In this document: positions 43,303-52,739 of the stretch, in pieces
Layout of the letters: each line of letters opens with the position of its first letter
How positions within the stretch are numbered: position 1 is the stretch's first letter
From: an uncultured Pseudohongiella sp.
GTDB lineage: Bacteria > Pseudomonadota > Gammaproteobacteria > Pseudomonadales > Pseudohongiellaceae
Assembly (NCBI GenBank): GCA_951812715.1
Contig: OX638323.1
Span: forward strand, 2,274,577 to 2,338,576
Length of the DNA stretch: 64,000 bases
Direction: 5' to 3'
Notes under the pieces: generated by a model
Told to the model about the DNA's origin: nothing
Databases searched by the model: none
The model's input: only the letters and a program-made list of their open reading frames with translations
Translations under genes and position numbers: made by a program

Positions 43303-43328
43303 CCGCGAGCCATGAAACCCGGGAGTAT

Positions 43329-44882
43329 TCACACTGCCACCGACCTGATTGGCTTACGCAGCAATACTTCGCCATTCATGTCGGCAGGAATCGGCAATTC
43401 GAGCAGGCTCAGCATGGTCGGCGCGATGTCGCACAGGCGGCCTTCGCTGGTGAATTCGAGTTCGTTGGCGCCGACGTAAATCAGCGGCACGGGGCCGGTG
43501 GTATGGGAAGTCAGCGGCTGCCCGGTTTCCGCATCGCGCATCTGCTCTACATTGCCGTGATCGGCAGTGATCAGCAGGTCCGCGCCGGTTTCGCGCACCG
43601 CCTCGACTATCATTCCAAGACATTGGTCGACGGCTTCGACCGCCTTGATCGAGGCATCGAAATCGCCGGTATGGCCGACCATGTCGCCATTGGGGTAATT
43701 GCAGATGATCGCGTCGAAATCGCCGGAGCGAATCGCTTCCACCAGCCCGTCGGTCAACTCGAAGGCAGACATTTCCGGCTTCAGGTCGTAGGTCTTGACC
43801 TTGGGCGAGGGGATCAATACTCGCTCTTCCCCGGCGAAGGGTTCTTCCCGGCCGCCATTGAAAAAGAAGGTGACATGGGCGTACTTTTCGGTTTCGGAGA
43901 TTCGCAGTTGCGAGCCGCCCTGGTCCGCGAGCCAGGCGCCGAGGACGTTTTTCAGCTCCTCCGGCGGATAGGCGCAAGTCGCGGGGATGTCCGCGGCGTA
44001 CTCGGTCAACATGACAAAATCCGCCAGGCGCGGACGACGCTTGCGCGTGAATCCGCTGAAATCGTCTTCGACGAAGGCGCGGGTAAGCTGGCGCGCGCGG
44101 TCGGCGCGGAAATTCATGAACACGACCGCATCGCCGTCGGCAATTTGTGTGTCCGTTTCGCCGATCAGGCTGGCCTGGACGAATTCGTCGTCCTCCCCGC
44201 GCTCGTAGGCGGCATGCAGGGCCGATTCCGCATCCGCAAAGCTGAAGGGCGCCCTGCCTTCGGTCAACAACGCATAGGCGGGCTCGACGCGCTCCCAGCG
44301 CTGATCTCTGTCCATGGCGTAAAAACGTCCGCAGATCGAAGCCAGCTTGCCCCTGCCGCTGTCATCGAGTTTCGCCTCGAATTTCTTCAGTGAGCCCAAA
44401 GCGCTGCGCGGCGGCGTGTCGCGTCCGTCGAGCAAGGCATGCAGATACAGGCTGCCGACGCCGCGCTCGAGCGCCAGCTCGAGCATGGCCATGATCTGAT
44501 CTTCATGGCTGTGTATGCCGCCGGGCGAAAGCAGGCCGATCACGTGCAACGCCGAACCGGCCTCGGCAACCTTGTCCGCCGCCGCGGTCAGGGCGGGATT
44601 ACTCGGGAATCCGCCCTCGGCGATGTCGCGATCGATGCGGGTCAAGGTCTGATAGACCACGCGCCCGGCGCCGAGATTCATGTGACCGACTTCTGAATTG
44701 CCCATTTGTCCCGCCGGCAGGCCCACGGCTTCGCCCGAAGTGCGCACCAGAGTGTGCGGCTGTTTCTGCCAAAGTTCGTCCCACACTGGGCTTTCGGCGG
44801 CATGGATGGCGTTGTAATCGCTTTCATCGCGATGACCCCAGCCATCGAGAATCAATAAAACAGCGGTCTTGCGTCGTTTCAT
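43329..44882 (-). CDS. gpmI: 2,3-bisphosphoglycerate-independent phosphoglycerate mutase
   Basis: 517 residues, normal length. The metal site begins with LILDGWG (D13) and the phosphoserine nucleophile is S63 in [57 protein letters not shown] and [13 protein letters not shown] complete the alkaline-phosphatase-like core. It interconverts 3- and 2-phosphoglycerate in glycolysis. Its closeness to rhodanese and secB genes is a common gammaproteobacterial order. Confidence 0.97.
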   Translation of the reverse strand: MKRRKTAVLLILDGWGHRDESDYNAIHAAESPVWDELWQKQPHTLVRTSGEAVGLPAGQMGNSEVGHMNLGAGRVVYQTLTRIDRDIAEGGFPSNPALTAAADKVAEAGSALHVIGLLSPGGIHSHEDQIMAMLELALERGVGSLYLHALLDGRDTPPRSALGSLKKFEAKLDDSGRGKLASICGRFYAMDRDQRWERVEPAYALLTEGRAPFSFADAESALHAAYERGEDDEFVQASLIGETDTQIADGDAVVFMNFRADRARQLTRAFVEDDFSGFTRKRRPRLADFVMLTEYAADIPATCAYPPEELKNVLGAWLADQGGSQLRISETEKYAHVTFFFNGGREEPFAGEERVLIPSPKVKTYDLKPEMSAFELTDGLVEAIRSGDFDAIICNYPNGDMVGHTGDFDASIKAVEAVDQCLGMIVEAVRETGADLLITADHGNVEQMRDAETGQPLTSHTTGPVPLIYVGANELEFTSEGRLCDIAPTMLSLLELPIPADMNGEVLLRKPIRSVAV

Positions 44883-45081
44883 GGCAGGTGTTCGATTCCG
44901 CTATGGGCAGTCTGGAGAGAAGCGCGGATTATCCCTTATTGCAGGATTGAATTGTAGGGCAGCAAATACGTTGCCTGTACCGACCGCGAGTCGGGCATGA
45001 ACAAGGCGAGCAAAACCCGGTTGATTTGCGTCGCGCCAGAGCAATAGGCAGAATCACGCCCGCCGCGCCGAAGGAAGTATC

Positions 45082-45618
45082 GTGACAGCACTCGTTTCCA
45101 GATTAGTTCAATTTCATACGCTCAGGCTGATCGTGTTGCTGTGGCTCGTAACTCTGCTATTCGACACCACCATTATCGCAGCGTTGATCGCATTGTTTGA
45201 ATTTGGAATTCTTGACGAAAATGAGATGGGCGATGATTTTCTTGAATCCCTGCCACCGCTAGGATTACTCCTGGTGCTTCTGGTGGTTGCTCCGATACTG
45301 GAAACGTGGATGTTCCAGTTGGCGCTTTTGCTATTGACAAAGAAATTGACCGAATGGCTTGCGAAATCAGATAGCTGGCTTCCGGCATTCCTGATTACCA
45401 GCCTGACTTTCGCGGCCATGCATGCCGGCAATGCGGAAAACGCCTATTCGATTTACGGGCTGTTGCACGCCGCGGCAAGAATTCCGGCGGGAATCGCACT
45501 CACCCTGTTGGCGATAGTCGAACGCGCGCGGGGAGGTGGCTTTCCGGTCCTTTCCGTGATTCTCCTTCATAGTATGTACAATTTAGTCCCTCTCATGCTT
45601 TACGCCTGGTCCGAGTGA
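45082..45618 (+). CDS. CPBP-family intramembrane protease-like protein
   Basis: 178 residues from GTG 45082 with AAGGAAG upstream; about five spans. The CPBP (Abi/Rce1-like) motifs are present in order: VVAPILETWMFQ (motif 1, but with E-T and final Gln instead of the usual E-E..R), LTFAAMHAGN (motif 2 His) and ILLHSMYN (motif 3 His/Asn). The loss of one Glu and the Arg in motif 1 leaves activity uncertain. Functions range from prenyl-protein processing to bacteriocin immunity; none can be assigned. Confidence 0.7.
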   Translation: MTALVSRLVQFHTLRLIVLLWLVTLLFDTTIIAALIALFEFGILDENEMGDDFLESLPPLGLLLVLLVVAPILETWMFQLALLLLTKKLTEWLAKSDSWLPAFLITSLTFAAMHAGNAENAYSIYGLLHAAARIPAGIALTLLAIVERARGGGFPVLSVILLHSMYNLVPLMLYAWSE

Positions 45619-45722
45619 GATTCCACTCCCTACCGTATGGGCGACGGGAAGTGTATACTTCCTGCCCGTTCCAACAGGGTCGGATTTTCCCCGCCCGGAT
45701 ACCATAGGCAATCGCTTCCGGA

Positions 45723-46139
45723 ATGGCGCAATTCATTGAATTCATAAGCAATCACCCGATTCTGTCCGGAATGTGGGTGGTTACTCTGCTCGCAATTATC
45801 GTTTATCATTCGCGCGCCGCGTCCCGATCCATCGGCCCGCAACAGGCGGTCATGATGATTAACCGCGAAGGCGCCATAGTTGTCGATGTCAGGGACAAGA
45901 AGGAGTTCGATCAGGGTCATATCGCCGGCGCGATCAATATTCCGCTGGTGAAGCTCAAGCAGCGGATGGCCGAGTTGAACAAGCACAAGGACAAGCCCAA
46001 GCTGATCGTTTGCAAGATGGGCCAGCAATCCGGCGCGGCAATCAAAAGCATCGAGGAGGCCGGTCACGGCAACGCCGTCAAACTGGCCGGCGGCATTTCG
46101 GAATGGACCGCGCGGTCCTTCCCGCTAATTCAGAAGTAA
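45723..46139 (+). CDS. membrane-anchored rhodanese-like protein
   Basis: 138 residues. One N-terminal span (ILSGMWVVTLLAIIVYH) precedes a rhodanese domain from about residue 40: VVDVRDKKEFDQGHIAGAINIP and the active-site loop IVCKMGQQSG with catalytic Cys, then LAGGISEW. The gene sits just before secB, as in many gammaproteobacteria (the glutaredoxin gene often found between them is absent). Sulfur donor and acceptor unknown. Confidence 0.9.
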   Translation: MAQFIEFISNHPILSGMWVVTLLAIIVYHSRAASRSIGPQQAVMMINREGAIVVDVRDKKEFDQGHIAGAINIPLVKLKQRMAELNKHKDKPKLIVCKMGQQSGAAIKSIEEAGHGNAVKLAGGISEWTARSFPLIQK

Positions 46140-46184
46140 CTGCGGTGCGGGCCGAAGCCTGGCGCCGTCCAACATGGAGCTAAC

Positions 46185-46754
46185 ATGGCTGAGAACGAAT
46201 CGAACGAGCAAGGCGAACAGAACCAGCAGACCGGCGCGCCCCAACAGGCGGCGCAACAGCAACCGCAACAGGATCCGAACGCTCCGCAATTCGCGTTGCA
46301 GCGAATTTATCTGAAGGACTTTTCCTTCGAGTCGCCGCGCAGCCCCGGCATTTTCGCCGGACAATGGAGTCCGAAGATCAACTTTGAAGTGAAAAGCCGC
46401 TCGGAGAAGCATCAGGAAAACGCCTACGAGGTGGTACTCACCTTGACCGTGGAAGCCAAGATCGAGGAAAACACGGCGTTTCTGGTGGAAGTCCAGCAAG
46501 CGGGCATATTTGCTTGCGCCAATATGCAACCCGAACAATTGGAACAAGTGCTGGCATCGCTTTGTCCCAACATTCTTTTCCCCTATGCCAGGGAGTCCAT
46601 CGATTCCATCGTGACCAAGGGCAGTTTTCCTCCGCTCATGCTGTCACCGATCAACTTTGACGCTGTCTACGCCGAACAGAAACGGCGACAGGCGGAACAG
46701 CAAGCCCAGGCCCAGCAGCCCGCCGCCCAATCCGGAGGAAACGGCTCCGCCTGA
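46185..46754 (+). CDS. secB: protein-export chaperone SecB
   Basis: 189 residues. The core (about 33-165) shows FALQRIYLKDFSFESPRSP, NAYEVVLTLTVEA, FLVEVQQAGIF, PNILFPYARESIDSIVTKGSFPPLMLSPINFDAVY, all strongly conserved in SecB. It keeps precursors unfolded and passes them to SecA. Both ends carry Gln/Ala-rich tails (residues 1-32 and 167-189), making it about 30 residues longer than E. coli SecB. ATGGAG-type ribosome binding site 8-13 bases upstream. Confidence 0.97.
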   Translation: MAENESNEQGEQNQQTGAPQQAAQQQPQQDPNAPQFALQRIYLKDFSFESPRSPGIFAGQWSPKINFEVKSRSEKHQENAYEVVLTLTVEAKIEENTAFLVEVQQAGIFACANMQPEQLEQVLASLCPNILFPYARESIDSIVTKGSFPPLMLSPINFDAVYAEQKRRQAEQQAQAQQPAAQSGGNGSA

Positions 46755-46763
46755 ATAGAGTAA

Positions 46764-46792
46764 GGTACGCGTCGGACCAGCCGTCGCGTACC
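46764..46792 (+). terminator. stem-loop after secB
   Basis: GGTACGCGTCGG and CCGTCGCGTACC form a 12-bp stem with one mismatch around ACCAG, 10 bases after the secB stop. No U tract follows, so intrinsic termination is doubtful. Confidence 0.35.
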
Positions 46793-47383
46793 CCAACCTC
46801 CGTGCGATCTACTTCGTTGTGTGAATGCTCTCCCAGCTTGTGCTGGACCTTTTTCAGAATACGCCGCGCGCCCTCGGCGCCATTAGCTGATTTTGTCTTC
46901 GGTTAAAGCAATTCATGCAGAAGCGATGTACCGACGAGGCCTGCACGTTGCGAGGGGCCACAAAGGGGAGTGCCTGTTCGCATCGTTGAGGACGAGCGTT
47001 ACATAGATGCGTTAAGCGACGATGTGAGTGGTTCTGGCGTGATCTATCATGCCATCCATGGCGCGACATCTTCGGTTGCGCCAATCCCTCGAACTTGTCG
47101 ACCCAGCCTTCGGTCTCGAAAGTCCAGCCTCCAAGCACAGCTCGACGTCGTGCCACCTGCGCTCAAAGCCGTGCTTCGAAAACGTTTGTCCTCGCCCTTG
47201 CCGAGTCGCTCGACCCTCGAAAAGCTTTGTTTTTCGTCGGCTACGCCGACCGGGCCAGACCCAAGCACGGCTCGGTGGCTTCCGGCCCGCGCACGAACCT
47301 AAGATTTGTAAACGCCTGTCCTCGCCCTTGCCGAGCCGTTCGGATCTAGAAACATTGCTTTTGGTCGGCAGCGCGGCCGGGCA
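46793..47383. other. gene-free region with imperfect direct repeats
   Basis: About 590 bases between secB and ntrC with no credible gene; the open frames lack codon bias and family matches. AAACG(TT/CC)TGTCCTCGCCC followed by TTGCCGAG occurs at 47180-47205 and 47310-47335, 130 bases apart, and CCAAGCAC(A/G)GCTCG occurs at about 47130 and 47270, so the stretch is built of roughly 130-base imperfect direct repeats, perhaps three units. Its nature is unknown. Confidence 0.6.
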
Positions 47384-48790
47384 TCACCTGGAGCCGAGTT
47401 CGTGAATCTTGCGGGTGAGGGTATTGCGGCCCCAGCCCAGCAGCAGGGCGGCATCCTGTTTGCGTCCAGCGGTATGTTTCAGAGCGATGTCGATCATCGC
47501 GCGTTCGAATTCAGGTGTCGCTTCGTCCAGAATACCGGTATTGCCCTGTTTGAGCTGTTCGTCGGCCCAGGACTTGAGCGCCTGGGTCCAGTTGCGAGTG
47601 GCGCCCGGCTGCTCGCGATGCTCGGCGAATTCCGGCGGCAAATCGCTGACATGCACTTCGCGGCCTGAAGCCATGACCGTAATCCAGCGGCAGAAATTCT
47701 CGAGCTGACGCACATTGCCGGGCCAACTCAGCCCTTGCAGGTACTGTTCGGTTTCCGGCCGCAGCACCTTGGTCGCTACATCAAGTTCGGTCGCCGCCCG
47801 GCTGAGAAAATGCGCCGCGAGGCGCGAGATATCTTCGCGCCGCTCGCTCAGTTTCGGCACGTGAATGCGGATCACGTTGAGACGATGGAACAGGTCTTCC
47901 CGGAACCGGTGGTTGCGCACGAGATCTTCCAGATTCTGGTGAGTGGCGGCGATAATACGCACGTCCACTTTCACCGATATGTGGCCGCCGACGCGATAGA
48001 ACTCGCCTTCCGAGAGCACGCGCAGCAGGCGGGTCTGTGTATCCGGCGGCATGTCGCCGATCTCGTCGAGAAACAAGGTCCCGCCATTGGCCTGCTCGAA
48101 GCGGCCGGTGCGTTGCTGGGTGGCGCCGGTAAAAGCGCCTTTTTCGTGACCGAACAATTCCGATTCGATCAGTTCCGCCGGGATGGCCGCCACGTTCAAG
48201 GGAACAAAGGGTCCGTCTCTCCGGGGACTATGTTGATGCAAGGCGCGCGCCACCAGTTCCTTACCGGTGCCTGACTCGCCGTTGATCAACACGGAAATAT
48301 TGGAATGCGACAGCCGGCCGATGGCGCGGAATACTTCCTGCATGGCGGGAGCTTCGCCGATTATTTCCTGCACCGGTTCCGTCTGGCCGCCGTTGGCGGC
48401 TGCTTCTTCCTCCCGCTCCCTGGCGTGTTCCAGTGCCCGGCGGGTCACGGCAATCGCGTCTTCGATGTCGAAGGGCTTGGGCAGGTATTCGAATGCGCCG
48501 CGGCTGTAAGACATGACCGCGCTGTCGAGATCCGAATACGCGGTCATGATGATTACTGGCAATCCTGGGTGCGAAGACTTGACCGCGGAGAGCAGTTCCA
48601 GACCGCTGATCCCCGGCATGCGAATATCGCTGATGATGACGTCCGGCGCCCCGTTGCGCAGACGCTGCAGCAATTCCTCGCCGTTGTCGAAGCTGATGGT
48701 GTCGAGGCCCGCATTGTTCAGGGACTTTTCCAGCACCCAGCGGATCGACCGGTCGTCATCGAGAATCCAAATGGATTGGGTCGCGGTCAT
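47384..48790 (-). CDS. ntrC: nitrogen regulator NtrC (NR-I)
   Basis: 468 residues. Receiver domain with acid pocket D11-D13, phosphorylation site D55 ([10 protein letters not shown]) and K105 (LPKPF); sigma-54-activating AAA domain with Walker A GESGTGKE, the GAFTGA loop that contacts sigma-54, and [14 protein letters not shown]-terminal helix-turn-helix [21 protein letters not shown]. It activates glnA and other nitrogen genes when phosphorylated by NtrB. The start overlaps the ntrB stop (ATGA). NtrC-type sites precede the glutamine synthetase gene of the same cluster. Confidence 0.97.
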   Translation of the reverse strand: MTATQSIWILDDDRSIRWVLEKSLNNAGLDTISFDNGEELLQRLRNGAPDVIISDIRMPGISGLELLSAVKSSHPGLPVIIMTAYSDLDSAVMSYSRGAFEYLPKPFDIEDAIAVTRRALEHAREREEEAAANGGQTEPVQEIIGEAPAMQEVFRAIGRLSHSNISVLINGESGTGKELVARALHQHSPRRDGPFVPLNVAAIPAELIESELFGHEKGAFTGATQQRTGRFEQANGGTLFLDEIGDMPPDTQTRLLRVLSEGEFYRVGGHISVKVDVRIIAATHQNLEDLVRNHRFREDLFHRLNVIRIHVPKLSERREDISRLAAHFLSRAATELDVATKVLRPETEQYLQGLSWPGNVRQLENFCRWITVMASGREVHVSDLPPEFAEHREQPGATRNWTQALKSWADEQLKQGNTGILDEATPEFERAMIDIALKHTAGRKQDAALLLGWGRNTLTRKIHELGSR

Positions 48791-49896
48791 GACTGGGCCT
48801 CCGGCTGACGTCTGATCCGCGCTTCGCGCTGATAGGGCAGCAACAGGCGAAAGCAGGTATTTCCCGATTCACTCTCGCATTCGAGCAGGCCCTGGTGGCG
48901 GCTGACGATGGCATGGGCGATCGAAAGCCCCAGTCCCGTGCCTTGCGGGCGGCTGGTCACCATGGGGAAGAATATGGATTCCCGCAGATGTTCGGGAATG
49001 CCGGGACCGTTGTCCATGATTTCCACGGCTACGGCCGGTTGACGCGAGCGGGGGCCGAAAGTCACTTTGTGCGTTGTGCGAGTGCGCAAGGTTATGGTGC
49101 CCAGGTCGTGCTTCACGTCCGGACTCGACAGCGATTGCATGGCATTGCGGACGATATTGAGCGTCGCCTGAATGAGCTGTTCCGGGTCCGCCATCAGCGG
49201 AGGGATGCTGGGGTCGTAGTCCCTGACCAAATGGATGCCGCGGCCGTCGATCTCGGCTTCCACCAGATTCCGCACCCGTTCGACGACTTCGTGAATATTG
49301 ATGCTGCGCTTTTCCAGCGGCTTGCGATAGCCGGTCAGGCGGTCGACCAGATTTCGCAGGCGATCCGCTTCGTCGATGATGACATTGGTGTAATCGATCA
49401 ATTCCTCGTCGGGCAATTCCCGCGCCAGCAACTGGGCCGCGCCGCGCAAGCCGCCGAGCGGGTTCTTGATTTCGTGGGCCAGGCCTCGCACCAGTTCCTG
49501 GGTGGTGGCCTGGGTGGAACTGAAGAAATGGTCGCGATTGATGCGCTGGGAGTATTCCAGGGAATTCATTTCCAGCAATGCAAACAACTCCCCGTCGAGA
49601 TCAATAGGCGTAATGGTGTAGTCGAGTTCCACCGCCTTGCCAAGAGGCAAATGCAACCGCGCCAACCGCTTGGTAAAGCCATTGCGTACAAGCAATGCCT
49701 CCCGCATTGCTTCGATGTCTTCCGTAGCGTTCACGAATACCTCACCGAGGAAGAGCCCGACGGCTTTGCGAGAACTCATCGCCATGAGATCTTCCGCTGC
49801 CGGATTGACAATGCGGATTTGCAGGTCTTCGTCCAGCAAAAGCACCGCGGTGGTCAGGCTGTCCAGCAACCGCTTGTATTCGATACGCCCTTCCAC
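48787..49896 (-). CDS. ntrB: nitrogen sensor kinase NtrB (NR-II)
   Basis: 369 residues from GTG 49896, chosen because EGRIEYKRLLDSLTTAVLLLDEDLQI starts the PAS domain; the frame stays open to 50151 but that part overlaps glnII and has no family match. The H box GLAHEIKNPLGGLRGAAQLL carries the phosphorylated His, followed by the N box (NIVRNAMQSL) and G boxes (DNGPGIPEHLRESIFFPMVTSR, GTGLGLSIAHAI). It phosphorylates or dephosphorylates NtrC in response to PII protein. Gene lies between glnII and ntrC, as in enteric glnALG. Confidence 0.95.
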   Translation of the reverse strand: MEGRIEYKRLLDSLTTAVLLLDEDLQIRIVNPAAEDLMAMSSRKAVGLFLGEVFVNATEDIEAMREALLVRNGFTKRLARLHLPLGKAVELDYTITPIDLDGELFALLEMNSLEYSQRINRDHFFSSTQATTQELVRGLAHEIKNPLGGLRGAAQLLARELPDEELIDYTNVIIDEADRLRNLVDRLTGYRKPLEKRSINIHEVVERVRNLVEAEIDGRGIHLVRDYDPSIPPLMADPEQLIQATLNIVRNAMQSLSSPDVKHDLGTITLRTRTTHKVTFGPRSRQPAVAVEIMDNGPGIPEHLRESIFFPMVTSRPQGTGLGLSIAHAIVSRHQGLLECESESGNTCFRLLLPYQREARIRRQPEAQS

Positions 49897-49960
49897 AGGT
49901 TCTTGTCCCGCGCAAGGCGCGACCGGGCGGGTCCGGCCGGAACCGGACCCAACCAAAGTC

Positions 49961-50977
49961 TTATGCGGCCAGCGCTTCCTTGGTAGTCCTGATGATTGCG
50001 GCGGCAACCTTGTACGGGTCGGCATTGGACGCGGTGCGGCGATCTTCCAGCCGTCCTTTCCAGCCGGCCTGAATGGTGGCCACTGGAATTCGAATGGACG
50101 CTCCCCGATCGGAAATGCCGTAAGTAAACACGTCGATCGCCTGAGTTTCATGCAGGCCGGTCAGGCGCTGATCGTTGCCGGCGCCGTAAACCGAGATATG
50201 CCGATCGATATTCCTGCCGAAGTTCTCGCAAATCTTGGTGAAGATTTCTTCGTCGCCGACGTCGCGCATCGCGGCGTTGGAGAAATTGGCGTGCATGCCG
50301 GAACCATTCCAGTCGAGGTCCCTGCCCAGTGGCTTGGGCTCCCAGTTGACCGCAAGACCGTGCCGCTCGGCAGTACGCTCAAGCAGATAGCGGCAAAGCC
50401 AGGTTTCGTCCCCGGCGCGCTTCGCGCCTTTCGCGAATACTTGAAATTCCCACTGTCCCGCGGCCACTTCGGCGTTGATGCCTTCCAAATTTATGCCGGC
50501 TTCGAGTGACAGATCAAGGTGTTCGTCAACCACGTCGCGGCCATGACAATTAAGGGCGCCGACCGAGCAATAATATAGACCCTGGGGTCCGGGATAGCCG
50601 CCGGCGGGGAATCCGGGGGGCGCATTGGTAGCGGGGTCCCAAAGGAAGTATTCCTGTTCGAAACCGAACCAGAAGTCGTCGTCATCGTCATCGATGGTGG
50701 AGCGGCCATTGGAGCGGTGCGGGCTGCCATCGGCGTTCAGCACCTCACACATGACCAGGTAACCATTAGCCCGGTCGGGATCGGGAATGATCGCTACCGG
50801 CTGCAACAGGCAATCAGAATCGTCGCCACTGGCTTGCATGGTAGAACTGCCGTCAAATGACCACTGGGGGCAACTTTCCAATTTGCCGTCAAAGTCGTCC
50901 TGCACCAGTGTCTTGCTGCGCAGATTCTGGGTGGGGTTGTAGCCGTCAAGCCAGATGTATTCCAGTTTCGATTTCAT
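49961..50977 (-). CDS. glnII: glutamine synthetase type II (GSII)
   Basis: 338 residues from ATG 50977 (AGGAGA upstream). YIWLDGYNPTQNLRSKT, WSFDGSST, FGFEQEYFLWD, GYPGPQGLYYCSVGA, GINLEGINAEVAAGQWEFQ, DWNGSGMHANFS, RLTGLHETQ and ISDRGASIRIP are the GSII blocks; the length of about 340 also separates it from GSI (about 470). It makes glutamine from glutamate, ammonia and ATP, with no adenylylation site of the GSI kind. It occupies the position normally held by GSI glnA in the glnA-ntrB-ntrC cluster. A sigma-54 promoter and two NtrC-type sites lie upstream, so nitrogen limitation should induce it. A run of five Asp follows RSTI. Confidence 0.96.
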   Translation of the reverse strand: MKSKLEYIWLDGYNPTQNLRSKTLVQDDFDGKLESCPQWSFDGSSTMQASGDDSDCLLQPVAIIPDPDRANGYLVMCEVLNADGSPHRSNGRSTIDDDDDDFWFGFEQEYFLWDPATNAPPGFPAGGYPGPQGLYYCSVGALNCHGRDVVDEHLDLSLEAGINLEGINAEVAAGQWEFQVFAKGAKRAGDETWLCRYLLERTAERHGLAVNWEPKPLGRDLDWNGSGMHANFSNAAMRDVGDEEIFTKICENFGRNIDRHISVYGAGNDQRLTGLHETQAIDVFTYGISDRGASIRIPVATIQAGWKGRLEDRRTASNADPYKVAAAIIRTTKEALAA

Positions 50978-51076
50978 ATTCGAACTATCTCCTCGTTTTT
51001 CGATTGCTGTGCCGCCAGACCGCCAGTCGCATCGGTTATCATGAGCAAGTCGGGGCTTGGGTTGTGTCTGATAATG

Positions 51077-51092
51077 AGCAAGATATGTGCCA
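51077..51092 (-). promoter_or_regulatory. sigma-54 (-24/-12) promoter of glnII
   Basis: On the minus strand TGGCAC-ATATC-TTGCT matches the consensus TGGCAC-N5-TTGC(A/T) exactly. Transcription would start near 51067, giving a leader of about 90 bases before the ATG at 50977. Confidence 0.9.
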
Positions 51093-51153
51093 CCATTCGG
51101 CGGCATTGAAAAGCTCATTTTGGTTCAATTTTTCGAATCGCAACGCCGGCGGT

Positions 51154-51199
51154 GCACCAGTTTCGCGCATTCCAGGCAATGGTAGCACTTTTCTGGTGC
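51154..51199. promoter_or_regulatory. two NtrC enhancer sites
   Basis: GCACTTTTCTGGTGC at 51185-51199 fits the NtrC half-sites GCAC(C/T)-N5-(A/G)GTGC perfectly. GCACCAGTTTCGCGC at 51154-51168 keeps one perfect half. Centres are 31 bases apart (three turns) and about 94 and 125 bases upstream of the predicted sigma-54 start, much like the enteric glnA enhancer. Confidence 0.8.
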
Positions 51200-51278
51200 G
51201 TTTTCTAAAATTCGTTCGATGTGGCGCGCTATTTCAGGGCAATGCCGCTGAACGCATGAGGATCGTCAGCTAAACGCA

Positions 51279-52739
51279 ATGTTGTTTCTGGTCAAACTTT
51301 TTCCCGAAATCACTATCAAGAGCCGTCCCGTGCGCCGCAGGCAGATCCGGTTGTTGCGCAAGAACATCAAATCGGTGCTGCAGCGCTTCGGGGACAATTT
51401 GCGCGTCAGCGGCGAGTGGGATTTGATACAAGTCGAAATAGAATCCGCGGACGATGGCCCCGAAGTGCTGGAAAAACTTCGCCTGACTCCGGGAATAGCT
51501 TCTGTTCTCCAGGTCAGGAAATACCCGCTGCCGGACTTCGAGGGAATTCTCGAAATCGCCAAACAGTGCTACGGCGAACGACTGCGCGGCAAGACTTTCG
51601 CGGTGCGCTGCAAACGCACGGGCAGGCATGCGTTTCGTTCGGTCGATGTCGAGGTATTTGTCGGCGCCGGACTCAAGCAGCGGACCGAAGCCGCCGGCGT
51701 TGATCTGAGCGCCCCGGACGTGCTGGTGTCACTGGAAATACGGCATGAGGAGTTGCATGTCGTTCTCGGCCGCTACAAAGGACTCGGCGGATTTCCTCTC
51801 GGCGGGCAAGGCTCGGTGCTGTCGCTGATCTCTGGCGGTTTCGATTCGGCGGTATCGAGCTACCAGGTCATGCGCCGGGGATTGCTGACGCATTTCTGTT
51901 TTTTCAACCTCGGCGGCGATGCCCACCGGTTCGCGGTGCGGGAACTGGCGTTGTACTTATGGATGAAATATCACAGCTCACACCGCGTGAAGTTCGTCAC
52001 CGTGCCGTTCGAGGAAGTGGTTCAGGAGATTCTCGGCCAGGTCGAAAACTCGCAAATGGGAGTCATCCTTAAACGCATGATGCTGCGGGCCGCCGACCGC
52101 ATCGCCGCCGGTCTCGGCGCGGAAGCGCTGGTAACCGGCGAAAGCGTGGCCCAGGTATCCAGCCAGACATTGACCAATCTCGCCGTGATCGACGACGTCG
52201 CCGAACACCTGGTAATCCGCCCGCTGGCGACATCGGACAAACAGCAAATCATCGATCTTGCCCGCGCCATCGGCACCGAGGAATTCTCGCGCCATATCCC
52301 CGAGTATTGCGCGGTAATTTCCGATAAACCGACGACAAGGGCGCGCCTGGGGCGAATAGAACGGGAAGAAGCCCGTTTCGATTTCGCGATTCTGGACAAG
52401 GCGCTCGCCAATGCGTCGATCCAGCCTATCACCGAAATTGCATTTGACGAGGGTGGCGGGGCCGATGAAATCGCCGCGACTTCGGCGCCGCGACCTGGAG
52501 ATATCGTTATCGACATCCGCCACGAAACGGAACAGGGCGCGCGTCCGCTGGCGCAAATCGTCGTGACCGACGCACGGTTGCTGCACATTCCGTTCTATCG
52601 CCTGCGCGGCGATTTCGAGAAGCTCGATCAGAGCTCGCGCTACCTGCTCTATTGCGAACGCGGCATGATCAGCCGCCTGCATGCCGCCCACTTGCGTGAC
52701 GCGGGCTTCAGCAATGTCGCTGTGCTGGACTTGAAGTGA
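51279..52739 (+). CDS. thiI: tRNA 4-thiouridine synthase ThiI
   Basis: 486 residues. N-terminal ferredoxin-like and THUMP domains (about 1-165), PP-loop ATPase motif SGGFDS at 185-190, and a C-terminal rhodanese domain (about 400-486) with the catalytic Cys at about 459 in [10 protein letters not shown]. It installs 4-thiouridine in tRNA and can supply sulfur for thiamine thiazole; the rhodanese domain marks the long form. Its last codon overlaps the typA start (GTGA). The divergent glnII promoter region lies upstream. Confidence 0.96.
   Translation: MLFLVKLFPEITIKSRPVRRRQIRLLRKNIKSVLQRFGDNLRVSGEWDLIQVEIESADDGPEVLEKLRLTPGIASVLQVRKYPLPDFEGILEIAKQCYGERLRGKTFAVRCKRTGRHAFRSVDVEVFVGAGLKQRTEAAGVDLSAPDVLVSLEIRHEELHVVLGRYKGLGGFPLGGQGSVLSLISGGFDSAVSSYQVMRRGLLTHFCFFNLGGDAHRFAVRELALYLWMKYHSSHRVKFVTVPFEEVVQEILGQVENSQMGVILKRMMLRAADRIAAGLGAEALVTGESVAQVSSQTLTNLAVIDDVAEHLVIRPLATSDKQQIIDLARAIGTEEFSRHIPEYCAVISDKPTTRARLGRIEREEARFDFAILDKALANASIQPITEIAFDEGGGADEIAATSAPRPGDIVIDIRHETEQGARPLAQIVVTDARLLHIPFYRLRGDFEKLDQSSRYLLYCERGMISRLHAAHLRDAGFSNVAVLDLK

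Noticed and set aside
45640..45690. Hairpin GGAAGT/ACTTCC between the CPBP and rhodanese genes as a terminator
   Set aside because: Short stem, no U tract; it may equally be part of a promoter region, so not annotated.
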